From an uncultured Porphyromonadaceae bacterium (lineage in GTDB: Bacteria; Bacteroidota; Bacteroidia; Bacteroidales; Muribaculaceae), in contig CAMWVE010000030.1 in NCBI GenBank assembly GCA_947177685.1, positions 1-34,341 on the forward strand: a DNA stretch of 34,341 nucleotides, in the 5' to 3' direction. The notes under the pieces were generated by a model that had not been told where the DNA came from, searched no databases, and worked only from the letters and a program-made list of their open reading frames with translations. The translations under genes and the position numbers were made by a program. Below are positions 26,369-34,341 of this stretch, piece after piece; the stretch's first letter is position 1, and each line of letters opens with the position of its first letter.

Positions 26369-27400
26369 GTGGCGGGAAACGAAGATTTTGACATACGCAA
26401 CAGCAGCATGGACGCTGACCGCGACCTTGAGCGGGCGTTGCGTCCGTCGCAGTTCGACTCGTTCAACGGTCAGGACAAGATTGTGGCTAATCTGAAGGTG
26501 TTCGTGGCGGCGGCGCGTCAGCGTGGCGAGGCTCTGGACCACCTGTTGCTGTTCGGACCTCCCGGACTCGGAAAGACCACTTTGTCGAACATCATAGCCA
26601 ATGAGCTTGGTGTGGGGATGAAGGTTACGTCAGGACCTGTGCTGGACAAGCCGGGCGATCTGGCGGGCATACTGACGTCGCTCGAGGAGAACGATGTGCT
26701 GTTCATTGATGAAATACACCGTCTGAGCCCTGTGGTTGAGGAGTATCTCTACTCCGCGATGGAGGATTACCGCATAGACATAATGATTGACAAGGGACCG
26801 GGAGCGAGGACGGTGCAGCTGACGCTGTCGCCGTTCACACTGGTGGGCGCCACAACGCGGAGCGGTTTGCTGACTGCCCCTCTGAGGGCTCGTTTCGGCA
26901 TCAACTGCCACCTTGAATATTATGACCACGAGGTGCTGGAGCGGATCATAGCGCGGTCGGCACGTCTGCTGAACGTGGAGTGCAATGCGGAGGCTGCGCA
27001 TGAAATAGCTCTCAGGAGCCGTGGAACGCCCCGTATAGCCAACGCATTGCTGCGACGTGTGCGTGACTTCGCACAGGTGATGGGAAACGGCTGTATCAAT
27101 CCTGAGATAGCCACCTACGCCATGGAGGCGCTGAACATTGACCGCTACGGGCTCGATGAGATTGACAACAAGATTCTGACCACCATAATAACGAAGTTCA
27201 ACGGGGGACCTGTGGGTCTGACGACCATAGCGACTGCTCTGGGCGAGGATCCGGGCACCTTGGAGGATGTCTATGAGCCGTTCCTGATTAAGGAGGGGTT
27301 CCTGAAACGTACGCCGCGCGGTCGCGAGGTGACGGATTTGGCTTACCGCCATCTGGATGCGAAACGGCGTGTGGATGAGGGGCTGTGGGGAGTTATGTAA
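26369..27400 (+). CDS. ruvB: Holliday junction branch-migration helicase RuvB
   Basis: A 343-residue AAA+ motor that with RuvA drives Holliday junction branch migration in recombination and fork repair. Walker A GPPGLGKT (63-70), Walker B LFIDEIH (111-117), sensor GATTRSGLL (about 160-168), LRARFG after it, and a C-terminal winged helix ending [15 protein letters not shown]. The start is GTG at 26369, chosen because it gives the DFDIRN N-terminus usual in Bacteroidales RuvB; the first in-frame ATG (26408) would remove it. It lies 6 bp after manC. ruvA is not in the window. Confidence 0.97.
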   Translation: MAGNEDFDIRNSSMDADRDLERALRPSQFDSFNGQDKIVANLKVFVAAARQRGEALDHLLLFGPPGLGKTTLSNIIANELGVGMKVTSGPVLDKPGDLAGILTSLEENDVLFIDEIHRLSPVVEEYLYSAMEDYRIDIMIDKGPGARTVQLTLSPFTLVGATTRSGLLTAPLRARFGINCHLEYYDHEVLERIIARSARLLNVECNAEAAHEIALRSRGTPRIANALLRRVRDFAQVMGNGCINPEIATYAMEALNIDRYGLDEIDNKILTTIITKFNGGPVGLTTIATALGEDPGTLEDVYEPFLIKEGFLKRTPRGREVTDLAYRHLDAKRRVDEGLWGVM

Positions 27401-27476
27401 GTTAGAGTTACGAGTTATGAGGTAATAGGTTAGAGTTACGATGTAGTTTTTTGTCGGTAGTTTTTAGATTTTAGAT
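27401..27476 (+). repeat. AT-rich interspersed repeat (family 3), double copy
   Basis: GTTAGAGTTACGAGTTATGA then GGTAATAG and a second GTTAGAGTTACGATG, then TTTTTAGATTTTAG. It fills the 79-bp gap between ruvB and the flippase gene. There is no terminator and no exact -7 box (TAGTTTTTTG has the wrong spacing). Confidence 0.7.
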
Positions 27477-27479
27477 AGA

Positions 27480-28958
27480 ATGTCGGGAGTAAGGTCATTG
27501 GTAAAGGATACTGCCATCTACGGGATGAGCAGCATCATTGGGCGCTTTTTGAACTGGTGCCTCGTGCCGATGTACACTAACATTTTTCCGAGCAGCGAGT
27601 ATGGTCAGGTGACTTATATCTACTCGATAGTGGCTCTGGTTCTGATAGTGCTGACCTACGGCATGGAGACCGGTTTTTTCCGGTTTGCCAATCATGAACG
27701 GTGGAGCGACCCGATGGCTGTCTACACCACGGCTCTTATTTCGCTGGCAACGACTTCGACTCTGTTCGTGGCTGCAATTTGCTGTTTCCCCGGCAGTATA
27801 GCTAACGCCTTAGAGTGCCCGGGGCATGCGTCATATATAACCATAATGGGTGTGGCAGTAGCCATTGATGCGTTCACAGCACTACCGTTCTCGTATCTGC
27901 GCTATCGCAAGCGCCCGATGAGGTTCGCCTCCCTGAAGCTGGTGAACATAGGGCTTAACATAGGGCTGAACCTGTTTTTCCTGCTTCTCTGCCCGTGGCT
28001 GATGAAGGAGTCGCCGCAGTTGGTGGACTGGTTCTATGAGCCTGATTTCGGGATAGGCTACATATTTCTCGCGAACCTGATTTCGTCGGCTGTGACGCTG
28101 GTGATGCTGCTGCCGGAGCTGACGGGATTCCGCTACCGGTTCGTGGGTAAGTTGTGGCGCGAAATGATTGTTTATTCATTTCCGCTGCTTGTGATTGGTA
28201 TAGCCGGAATCATGAACCAGACCATAGACAAGCTGCTCTACCCGTGGTTGGCGCCCGACAAGTCGACCGCCATGGCAGACCTCGGTATTTATGGAGCGAA
28301 CTACAAGATAGCCATCATAATGGTGATGTTCATTCAGGCGTTCCGCTTTGCATACGAGCCGTTTATCTTCGCCCAGAACAAGGAGAAGGGGGCTGACAAG
28401 GTGCAGGCTTACAGCGACGCGATGAAGTATTTCGTGATTTTCGGTCTGCTGATATTCCTCGGCGTGATGTTCTACCTCGGCATCATCAAATATTTCATAG
28501 CGCCATCGTATTTCTCGGGACTGAAAGTGGTGCCGGTGATAATGATAGCCGAGCTGTTGTTCGGCATATTCTTCAACCTGTCGCTGTGGTACAAGCTGAC
28601 TGACCGGACGGTGTGGGGGACATGGTTTTCGCTGCTCGGACTGGCTGTGACGGTGGGGTTGAACGTGCTGCTTGTGCCACGCCTGAACTATATGGGTTGC
28701 GCGCTCGCGGCGTTAGGCTGCTATCTGGTGATGACTGTGGCATCGTACTTGGTGGGGAGGGTGAAATATCCGATACCTTACGATCTGCGCTCCATGCTGC
28801 TCTACACGGTTGTGGCTGCTGGGCTCTACGGCTTGGCTATTGTGGCTACAACACCGTGGGAATGGGTTGACTACGGCATCAGGACTTTACTGCTCATAGC
28901 CTATATATCATTCATAATCAAACGCGAAAAGCTAACACTATTACCAAAAAGACGATGA
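27480..28958 (+). CDS. Polysaccharide flippase (Wzx/MOP family)
   Basis: A 492-residue integral membrane protein with about 12-14 hydrophobic segments. The N-terminus LVKDTAIYGMSSIIGRFLNW leads to VPMYTNIFPSSEYGQVTYIY, the usual opening of Wzx-like lipid-linked sugar flippases, and SFPLLVIGIAGIMNQTIDKL begins the second half. It would move undecaprenol-linked oligosaccharide across the inner membrane. Its stop overlaps the next gene (ATGA), so it is coupled to a glycosyltransferase, consistent with a surface-glycan role. The glycan cannot be specified. Confidence 0.92.
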   Translation: MSGVRSLVKDTAIYGMSSIIGRFLNWCLVPMYTNIFPSSEYGQVTYIYSIVALVLIVLTYGMETGFFRFANHERWSDPMAVYTTALISLATTSTLFVAAICCFPGSIANALECPGHASYITIMGVAVAIDAFTALPFSYLRYRKRPMRFASLKLVNIGLNIGLNLFFLLLCPWLMKESPQLVDWFYEPDFGIGYIFLANLISSAVTLVMLLPELTGFRYRFVGKLWREMIVYSFPLLVIGIAGIMNQTIDKLLYPWLAPDKSTAMADLGIYGANYKIAIIMVMFIQAFRFAYEPFIFAQNKEKGADKVQAYSDAMKYFVIFGLLIFLGVMFYLGIIKYFIAPSYFSGLKVVPVIMIAELLFGIFFNLSLWYKLTDRTVWGTWFSLLGLAVTVGLNVLLVPRLNYMGCALAALGCYLVMTVASYLVGRVKYPIPYDLRSMLLYTVVAAGLYGLAIVATTPWEWVDYGIRTLLLIAYISFIIKREKLTLLPKRR

Positions 28959-30232
28959 CTGACAAGCCTTTGAAAGTGGCAATTCTCTGCCACAGCGACA
29001 ACATGGGAGGCGCCGCCGTGGTGACAATGCGGCTTCATAACGCGCTCCGCCGCGAAGGTGTGGACTCACGAATGGTGGTATTCACGCAGAATAATCCCGG
29101 CTCCGATGTCACTATCATTTCAAACCGTTTCAAACGTGGATTTTATTTTGTCCGAGAGCGGTTTGAGATTTTCATGAACAACGGCATGAGCCGCGACAAT
29201 CTGTTCAAGGTGTCGACCGCTTCGTGTGGTCCGGACATAATGTCGAATGCCGTTGTGCGCAATGCCGACGTGGTGGTGTTGAGCTGGGTTAACCAAGGTA
29301 TGCTGTCGCTCAATCAGCTCGACAGGCTGTTGAAAAGCGGTAAACCGGTTGTGTGGATGATGCATGACATGTGGAATATGACCGGGATATGCCATCACGC
29401 GCTGGAGTGCCGCAACTATGTGGACCCGGGTGAGTGCGGACGGTGTCAGTTCCTCAGCAGCGACCGACCGGATGACCTGTCGCACAAGGTGTGGAAGAAA
29501 AAGAACGAGATATACCGCAATGCAACGAATCTGCAATTTGTGGCTGTCAGCAACTGGTCGCGTCGCAAGGCTGCCGAAAGCTCGCTGATGAAGGATATGC
29601 CAGTGGAGACAATCTTCAATCCGTTTCCGATAGATAGCTTTGACACGCGTTTTCCTGAGGGCTACGAGCCTTCGATTATCTCGCATGACCGCAAGGTCAT
29701 TGCGATGGGTGCGGCGCGTCTGGATCAGCCTATAAAAGGGCTACCGTATGCCATAGAGGCGCTGAATTATCTGTTTGACAACAATCCGGAGCTGTGCAAC
29801 AATGCGGAAGCGGTGTTTTTCGGCGACCTGCGAAATCCGGATGCGCTGGCAGATCTGCGATTTCCGCACCGCTATGTGGGACGAATCTCCGATCCGCTCA
29901 TTTTGCGGAGGCTTTACACGCGCAGTTCGGTGGTTCTGTCGTCATCGCTCTACGAAACCTTGCCCGGTACGCTGATAGAGGGTCAGGCATCGGGTGCGCT
30001 TGCCGTAAGCTTCGGCGAGGGTGGTCAGGATGACATCATAGAGCATAAGAAAAACGGCTATATAGCACGTTATCTCGACACGAAGGACCTTGCGGAAGGC
30101 ATAGAGTGGGCGCTGTCGCAGAATCAGGATGTGGATGCGCTGCACGAGTCCGTGAGGGAGCGTTTCGGTTCAGAAGCCGTGGCGCGCCGTTACATAGAGC
30201 TGTTCAACCGCATGCTTCACCGCAATGGCTGA
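28955..30232 (+). CDS. GT4-type glycosyltransferase
   Basis: A 425-residue GT-B glycosyltransferase. The N-terminal fold starts KVAILCHSDNMGGAAVVTMRL. A cysteine cluster follows MMHDMWNMTG: C.HALEC....DPGECGRC (about residues 147-168), as in WcaL-like members of GT4. The nucleotide-sugar domain has GAARLDQPIKGLPYAIEAL and the E-x7-E-type motif YETLPGTLIEGQASG (about 332-346). It is cytosolic or membrane-associated and probably adds a sugar to a lipid-linked glycan. It is coupled to the flippase (4-bp overlap) and to the YigZ gene (8-bp overlap). Confidence 0.92.
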   Translation: MTDKPLKVAILCHSDNMGGAAVVTMRLHNALRREGVDSRMVVFTQNNPGSDVTIISNRFKRGFYFVRERFEIFMNNGMSRDNLFKVSTASCGPDIMSNAVVRNADVVVLSWVNQGMLSLNQLDRLLKSGKPVVWMMHDMWNMTGICHHALECRNYVDPGECGRCQFLSSDRPDDLSHKVWKKKNEIYRNATNLQFVAVSNWSRRKAAESSLMKDMPVETIFNPFPIDSFDTRFPEGYEPSIISHDRKVIAMGAARLDQPIKGLPYAIEALNYLFDNNPELCNNAEAVFFGDLRNPDALADLRFPHRYVGRISDPLILRRLYTRSSVVLSSSLYETLPGTLIEGQASGALAVSFGEGGQDDIIEHKKNGYIARYLDTKDLAEGIEWALSQNQDVDALHESVRERFGSEAVARRYIELFNRMLHRNG

Positions 30233-30821
30233 TTCCTATCTGACAGTGGCAGGGGTGTCGACCGCCACGATCCGCGAGAAGATGAGCCGGTTCATAGCGT
30301 TTGTGCATCCGGTCAGAAGCGCCGAACAGGCAAAGGGTGTGATAGGCGAGTACCAGAAGAAATATCACGACGCGCGGCATGTGTGCTGGGCATTTATGAT
30401 TGGTCAGGAGCGGAAGGAATTTCTGTCGAGCGACAATGGTGAGCCATCGGGCACGGCAGGTAAGCCAATCTTGGGTCAGATAAACTCGTTCAACCTAACC
30501 AATGTGGTGATTGTGGTGGTGCGTTATTTCGGCGGCATCAAGTTGGGTACGCCGGGACTGATACAGGCATACCGCGAGTCAGCCCGAGCTGCCATAGAAG
30601 AAGGAACGATCATTGAGGAACGGGTCATGGCAGAGGCTACGGTCACGTTCGGCTATGTTTCGCTGACTCCGGTGATGCGACTGCTGAAAACTCCCGGGGT
30701 GACCATTCTGAGTCAGGATTTCGACAACACTTGCTCCATCACGTTCACTACCGCCGAGGACGACATGGTTGTGCTGCTCGGTCAGCTGCGCAAGGTGGAA
30801 GGACTGTGCGTGGAAGGGTAG
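30225..30821 (+). CDS. YigZ/IMPACT family protein
   Basis: A 198-residue cytosolic protein. Signatures are FVHPVRSAEQAK (26-37), DNGEPSGTAGKPIL (70-83) and VVVRYFGGIKLGT (97-109), which define the UPF0029/IMPACT N-terminal domain; the C-terminal about 70 residues match the second YigZ domain. The biochemical role is poorly known (related proteins bind nucleic acid or regulate translation). Its ATG lies inside the end of the glycosyltransferase gene (ATGGCTGA), so expression is coupled to glycan genes. Confidence 0.92.
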   Translation: MADSYLTVAGVSTATIREKMSRFIAFVHPVRSAEQAKGVIGEYQKKYHDARHVCWAFMIGQERKEFLSSDNGEPSGTAGKPILGQINSFNLTNVVIVVVRYFGGIKLGTPGLIQAYRESARAAIEEGTIIEERVMAEATVTFGYVSLTPVMRLLKTPGVTILSQDFDNTCSITFTTAEDDMVVLLGQLRKVEGLCVEG

Positions 30822-31012
30822 GGGAGTGAATTGTTAAATCTGTTAACATTATAACGGCGTTTTTCCGTGCAGCAGTGCGGAAATATTTAAAATTTGCGAT
30901 TCTGAAAGGGGTGAATTATGTATAAGGTGTTTAGTGACAAGGTATTAAGTACGAAATTTTGTATGAAATTTTGTTTGAACTGTGAAGAAAAACCTATAAT
31001 CTGCGGTCAAAT
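30822..31012. other. Gap between YigZ and ybeY genes
   Basis: AT-rich. Contains a small stem (TTTCCG / CGGAAA near 30863-30886) without a T-run and a tandem 12-bp pair, ACGAAATTTTGT / ATGAAATTTTGT (about 30951-30974), just upstream of the ybeY promoter. No gene was recognised. Confidence 0.5.
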
Positions 31013-31044
31013 GTTGTAAGTAATCGGCAAAATTATTATTTTTG
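31013..31044 (+). promoter_or_regulatory. Promoter of ybeY-mnmG
   Basis: GTTG (31013-31016), 20 bp, TATTTTTG (31037-31044), followed by a leader of about 12 nt before the ATG at 31062. Confidence 0.65.
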
Positions 31045-31061
31045 TAGGTTAAAACATTTCT

Positions 31062-31493
31062 ATGAACCGATTTCAGTGGATAGCGAAAAATGTGGAGATG
31101 CCACAGGTGTCATTGCCGTTGATGGAGCGATGGCTGTGTGAGGTGGCGGTCCGTCACGGGAAGGTGGCTCACGAGCTGAGTTATATTTTCTGTGACGACG
31201 AGGAGATCCTGCGCGTAAACCGTCAGTATCTACAACATGACTATTACACTGACATCATTACCTTCGACTATACCCGTGGCAAGCTGTTGCGCGGCGACAT
31301 GTATATTTCGCTTGACACTGTGCTGACTAATGCAGAGACTGTCGAGTCGACATACGATCAGGAATTGCGGCGTGTGATTGTTCACGGACTGCTGCACCTG
31401 TGCGGCATCAATGACAAGGGTCCGGGTGAGCGTGAAATTATGGAAAAGAATGAAGATGAGGCGCTTGCGCTTCTGACAGAGATAGAAAAATGA
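31062..31493 (+). CDS. ybeY: Endoribonuclease YbeY (16S rRNA maturation)
   Basis: A 143-residue metalloprotein involved in 16S rRNA 3'-end processing and ribosome quality control. TDIITFDY (63-70) and GDMYIS (78-83) match the family. The metal motif reads [13 protein letters not shown], with H108 and H112; the third ligand position, usually His in H-x3-H-x5-H, is not His here (D118/K119). I believe this form is usual in Bacteroidales, but it departs from the textbook motif. The stop overlaps mnmG as ATGA. Confidence 0.93.
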   Translation: MNRFQWIAKNVEMPQVSLPLMERWLCEVAVRHGKVAHELSYIFCDDEEILRVNRQYLQHDYYTDIITFDYTRGKLLRGDMYISLDTVLTNAETVESTYDQELRRVIVHGLLHLCGINDKGPGEREIMEKNEDEALALLTEIEK

Positions 31494-33370
31494 AGTTTGA
31501 TTACGACATAATCGTGATAGGAGCCGGTCATGCCGGATGTGAAGCTGCATCGGCTGCAGCCCGCTTGGGTTCGCAGACGTTGCTGGTGACCATGGACATG
31601 AACAAGATTGCGCAAATGAGCTGTAATCCGGCAGTCGGCGGAATTGCTAAAGGTCAGATTGTCAGGGAGATAGATGCGTTGGGCGGTCAGATGGGAATTG
31701 TCACCGACCGTACAGCCATTCAGTTCCGCATGTTGAACCGCTCCAAAGGTGCAGCTATGTGGTCGCCGCGTGCGCAGAGCGACCGTATGAAGTTCAGCGG
31801 CATGTGGCGCAATATACTTGAGAATACGCCAAACCTGCATATATGGCAGGATAGCGTTGAGGAGTTGCTGATAGAGGATGATGCCGTCAAGGGTGTGAAA
31901 ACCCGTTTAGGTGTGGTTTTTCACGCCAAAGCTGTGATATTGACTGCCGGCACGTTCCTTAACGGACTGATGCACTTCGGTAGGACCATGGTTGAAGGCG
32001 GACGTATCTCGGAGCCGGCAGCAAGTGGTATTACCGAGCAGCTTCGTGAGATGGGATTCGTGACAGACCGCATGAAAACCGGTACTCCCGTGAGAATAGA
32101 TGGCAGAAGCGTGGATTTCAGTCAGACTACACTTCAGGAAGGTGATAATGATTTCCATAAGTTTTCGTTTCTGCCCGGCGTGCATCGAGAGCTTAAACAA
32201 CGACCGTGCCACACACTCTATACCTCGGAAAAGACACATGAAATATTGCGTCGTGGGCTACCCGATTCTCCGCTTTACAACGGACAGATTCAGAGCATAG
32301 GTCCGCGTTATTGCCCCAGTATAGAGACAAAAATTGTAACCTTCGCTGACAAAACCGAGCATCAGCTGTTCTTGGAGCCGGAGGGGGAGGATACGCAGGA
32401 ATATTATCTCAACGGCTTTTCATCATCGCTGCCTATCAATATTCAGCTTGAAGCGCTTGAGACCATCCCGGCATTGCGGGAGGTGCAGATTTACCGTCCC
32501 GGGTATGCGATTGAGTATGACTTTTTTGATCCGCGACAATTGCGGCATACGCTTGAAACCAAACAGATTTCAGGGCTCTATTTCGCTGGTCAGGTTAACG
32601 GTACGACAGGCTATGAAGAGGCGGCAGGTCAAGGTTTGATTGCCGGTATCAATGCCCATCAGAAGATTCGAGGCGAGGAAGAGTTCACCCTTGCTCGAGA
32701 TGAAGCCTACATTGGTGTGCTGATAGACGACCTCGTCACCAAGGGGGTGGATGAACCGTACAGAATGTTTACCTCGCGCGCGGAGTACCGCATATTGCTG
32801 CGTCAGGATGATGCCGACATGCGATTGACCGAGCGTGCATACAAGATAGGTCTTGCCGATGAACACCGGTTCGGGCTGATGAAAAGCAAGCGTGAGCAGC
32901 GCGACCGGCTGATAGAATTCTGCAAGGAGTTTTCCATAAAGCCTGCGCTGATAAATGCGAAATTGGAAGAGGCAGGAACTACGCCGCTCAAGCAGGGTGT
33001 GAAACTTATAGACCTTGTGTTGCGCCCGCAGCTCAACATGGCGATGCTGACCAGTATGATTAATCCTTTGCGCGAGTTCATAGAAAAGAATATAGAGGAC
33101 GAACGCCGTGAGGAGATCGTAGAGGCAGCTGAGATAATGATGAAATATCAAGGCTACATTGAGCGCGAGAGGCTTGTGGCAGATAAGCTGCATAGACTTG
33201 AAAATATCAAACTCGGTGACAAGTTTGACTATGATCAGATAAAGGCATTGTCGACAGAGGCGCGTCAGAAACTTGCCAAGTTGAAGCCTCAGACCATCGC
33301 ACAGGCGTCGAGAATACCGGGAATATCGCCGAGCGATATAAACATATTGTTGCTGATGCTTGGTAGGTAA
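31490..33370 (+). CDS. mnmG: tRNA uridine-34 5-carboxymethylaminomethyl enzyme MnmG (GidA)
   Basis: A 626-residue FAD enzyme that with MnmE modifies the wobble uridine of tRNAs. FAD-binding [10 protein letters not shown] (11-20), [12 protein letters not shown] (about 44-55), the PTR/CPS-type cysteine segment [33 protein letters not shown] and a C-terminal helical MnmE-binding domain are present. Length is normal. The gene is a common neighbour of chromosome-partition genes and origins (its old name means glucose-inhibited division). Its stop codon abuts a perfect parS site. Confidence 0.97.
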   Translation: MKFDYDIIVIGAGHAGCEAASAAARLGSQTLLVTMDMNKIAQMSCNPAVGGIAKGQIVREIDALGGQMGIVTDRTAIQFRMLNRSKGAAMWSPRAQSDRMKFSGMWRNILENTPNLHIWQDSVEELLIEDDAVKGVKTRLGVVFHAKAVILTAGTFLNGLMHFGRTMVEGGRISEPAASGITEQLREMGFVTDRMKTGTPVRIDGRSVDFSQTTLQEGDNDFHKFSFLPGVHRELKQRPCHTLYTSEKTHEILRRGLPDSPLYNGQIQSIGPRYCPSIETKIVTFADKTEHQLFLEPEGEDTQEYYLNGFSSSLPINIQLEALETIPALREVQIYRPGYAIEYDFFDPRQLRHTLETKQISGLYFAGQVNGTTGYEEAAGQGLIAGINAHQKIRGEEEFTLARDEAYIGVLIDDLVTKGVDEPYRMFTSRAEYRILLRQDDADMRLTERAYKIGLADEHRFGLMKSKREQRDRLIEFCKEFSIKPALINAKLEEAGTTPLKQGVKLIDLVLRPQLNMAMLTSMINPLREFIEKNIEDERREEIVEAAEIMMKYQGYIERERLVADKLHRLENIKLGDKFDYDQIKALSTEARQKLAKLKPQTIAQASRIPGISPSDINILLLMLGR

Positions 33371-33386
33371 TGTTTCACGTGAAACA
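33371..33386. promoter_or_regulatory. parS centromere-like site
   Basis: TGTTTCACGTGAAACA, a perfect 16-bp palindrome identical to the widely conserved ParB-binding parS sequence. It lies directly after the mnmG stop codon (33368-33370) and 44 bp before apt. ParB spreads from such sites and loads SMC. parA and parB are not in the window. parS sites usually lie near the replication origin, which supports an origin-proximal location. Confidence 0.92.
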
Positions 33387-33429
33387 ATTGGAATTAATTG
33401 AAAATAAAAACTTTAACCGTTCAACATAA

Positions 33430-33948
33430 ATGGAATACATTAAATCAAAAATCCGCGACGTTCAGGATTTTCCCCAGAAAGGGATTGTTTTCAAAGATCT
33501 AACCACAGTGTTCAAGGATCCGCGAGCGCTTCACATCATAGGGTGGGACCTTTCGCAGCTGTATCGCGACAAGGGTGTGACAAAAGTAGTAGGGATTGAG
33601 TCGCGCGGCTTCATAGGCGGTTCGATTCTTGCGTTTGAGTTGGGTGCAGGTTTTGTGCCTGTGCGTAAGCCCGGCAAGCTGCCCGCTGATACTCTTCAGG
33701 CTTCTTACAAGAAAGAGTATGGTGTTGACACAATAGAGATTCATCGCGATGCTATCACTGAAGATGATGTGGTGGTGCTTCATGATGATGTGCTTGCTAC
33801 CGGAGGCACTATGCTCGCCGCGATTAATCTGGTGAAGCAAATGAACCCGAAGAAGATCTATGTCAACTTCATTATCGAGCTCTCTGCGCTTAACGGACGT
33901 GCAATTCTGCCGGATGATGTGGAGGTTACTTCACTGATCACTTACTGA
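33430..33948 (+). CDS. apt: Adenine phosphoribosyltransferase
   Basis: A 172-residue cytosolic enzyme of purine salvage: adenine plus PRPP gives AMP. The PRPP loop VVVLHDDVLATGGT spans 114-127, VVGIESRGFIGG (53-64) and VPVRKPGKLP (76-85) are the other family motifs, and FPQKGIVFKDLTT (14-26) is the usual N-terminal segment. Length is normal. It lies 60 bp after mnmG, with parS between, and no clear own promoter was seen. Confidence 0.97.
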   Translation: MEYIKSKIRDVQDFPQKGIVFKDLTTVFKDPRALHIIGWDLSQLYRDKGVTKVVGIESRGFIGGSILAFELGAGFVPVRKPGKLPADTLQASYKKEYGVDTIEIHRDAITEDDVVVLHDDVLATGGTMLAAINLVKQMNPKKIYVNFIIELSALNGRAILPDDVEVTSLITY

Positions 33949-33965
33949 TTCCCGCTAAATATACG

Positions 33966-34010
33966 AGGTGTGTCAACGGGACTGCGGTTGCCGGGGGCAC
34001 ACCTTGTTTG
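33966..34010 (+). terminator. Probable terminator after apt
   Basis: AGGTGTG (33966-33972) pairs with CACACCT (33998-34004), with an inner CAAC/GTTG pairing, followed by TGTTTGTT. The stem is interrupted and the T-run weak. Confidence 0.55.
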
Positions 34011-34060
34011 TTAGGTTAGAAGTCAGAGTTACGAGTTATGAGGTGATTTTTAGTTGATTG
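34011..34060 (+). repeat. AT-rich interspersed repeat (family 3)
   Basis: TTAGGTTAGAAGTC then AGAGTTACGAGTTATGAGG then TTTTTAGTTGATTG. It is followed directly by the 9-bp units and the REP-like element, giving the order family 3, 9-bp repeat, REP. Confidence 0.75.
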
Positions 34061-34063
34061 TTG

Positions 34064-34091
34064 GGCTAATGGGACTAATGGGGCTAATGTG
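34064..34091 (+). repeat. 9-bp tandem repeat, copy R6
   Basis: Three units (GGCTAATGG, GACTAATGG, GGCTAATGT) in phase, joined directly to the REP-like element at 34092. Confidence 0.75.
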
Positions 34092-34171
34092 GCGGAAGCC
34101 GTAGAGTTCTTGCTTTGCAAGCGCTTCGCGATGACCGCTCCGGTGACGGACGTTCCACAGAGCGTCCCTAC
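34092..34171 (+). repeat. REP-like repeat core, copy D
   Basis: GCGGAAGCC, then TTGCTTTGCAAGCGCTTCGC, then a hairpin GGACGTT (34148-34154) / AGCGTCC (34161-34167), ending CCCTAC. It is the reverse-orientation relative of 8055-8217 and lacks the long tail. The hairpin differs from copies A-C by a compensatory A-T to G-C change. Confidence 0.8.
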
Positions 34172-34267
34172 AAGGGGGTGACGAACCCCGGTGAGGAAGC
34201 AGCCGCAAGCGGCTTGAGCGGGGGATGAAGAGGGGGAGAAGATGTTGGTAGATTTTAGTTGATTGTT
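34172..34267 (+). repeat. Spacer module between REP-like copies
   Basis: Contains CAGCCGCAAGCGGCTTGAG followed by a G-rich run, related in sequence to the CCGCCTCAGCCGCTTGAGG hairpin at 13569-13590, then TTTTAGTTGATTG of family 3. No gene. Confidence 0.5.
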
Positions 34268-34296
34268 GGACTAATGGGGCTAATGTGGCTAATGTG
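34268..34296 (+). repeat. 9-bp tandem repeat, copy R7
   Basis: GACTAATGG, GGCTAATGT, GGCTAATGT, again joined to a REP-like core; a repeat of the 34064-34091 arrangement 205 bp downstream. Confidence 0.75.
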
Positions 34297-34341
34297 GCGG
34301 AAGCCGTAGAGTTCTTGCTTTGCAAGCGCTTCGCGATGACC
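34297..34341 (+). repeat. REP-like repeat core, copy E (cut by window edge)
   Basis: Identical over its visible 45 bp to 34092-34136 (GCGGAAGCCGTAGAG... through ...GCGATGACC). The element continues beyond the window. Confidence 0.8.

Overview
This window reads as a chromosomal segment of a Bacteroidales bacterium, most likely Muribaculaceae-like. That placement is an inference from gene content and signals, not from a database match. The evidence is a PorZ-type component of the type IX secretion system (T9SS), a secreted Ig-repeat protein with a T9SS-like C-terminal tail, Bacteroidetes-type promoters (TAnnTTTG at -7, with TTTG about 20 bp upstream), few Shine-Dalgarno sequences, and Bacteroidales-style LeuRS, YbeY and OmpA proteins. 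No transposase, integrase, tRNA, rRNA or CRISPR array was found.

Layout. From about 155 to 7591 every gene is on the minus strand, in the order nadA, leuS, rdgB, porZ and a coupled unknown gene, closed by a bidirectional hairpin terminator at the left edge. An AT-rich gap of almost 0.9 kb follows (7592-8478). It carries several DnaA-box-like 9-mers and is proposed here as a candidate replication origin. To its right almost every gene is on the plus strand: a DUF6291-like gene that resembles phage replication proteins; a 1298-residue Ig-repeat surface protein; a TPR protein / outer-membrane barrel / short-chain dehydrogenase operon; an ArnT-like glycosyltransferase; a highly expressed OmpA-family porin; and a GH9 glycosidase. 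After one minus-strand TPR-like gene come manC-ruvB, a flippase / glycosyltransferase / YigZ operon, ybeY-mnmG, a perfect parS centromere site, and apt.

How it fits together. The switch in gene direction, the DnaA-box cluster, mnmG and the consensus parS about 25 kb away together suggest an origin-proximal chromosome domain. Envelope biology is the second theme: T9SS (porZ), a likely T9SS cargo, OmpA, a TPR/barrel pair, GDP-mannose synthesis, a flippase and two glycosyltransferases. Housekeeping genes (leuS, rdgB, nadA, ruvB, ybeY, mnmG, apt) fill the remainder.

The most unusual material is non-coding. Three interspersed repeat families fill the intergenic gaps: a 9-bp tandem repeat (consensus CCCATTAGT / ACTAATGGG) at seven sites; a REP-like palindromic element, present as two 163-bp direct copies flanking the DUF6291-like gene and as shorter copies elsewhere, whose hairpin shows a compensatory base change; and an AT-rich family built on the core AGAGTTACGAGTTATGAGG.
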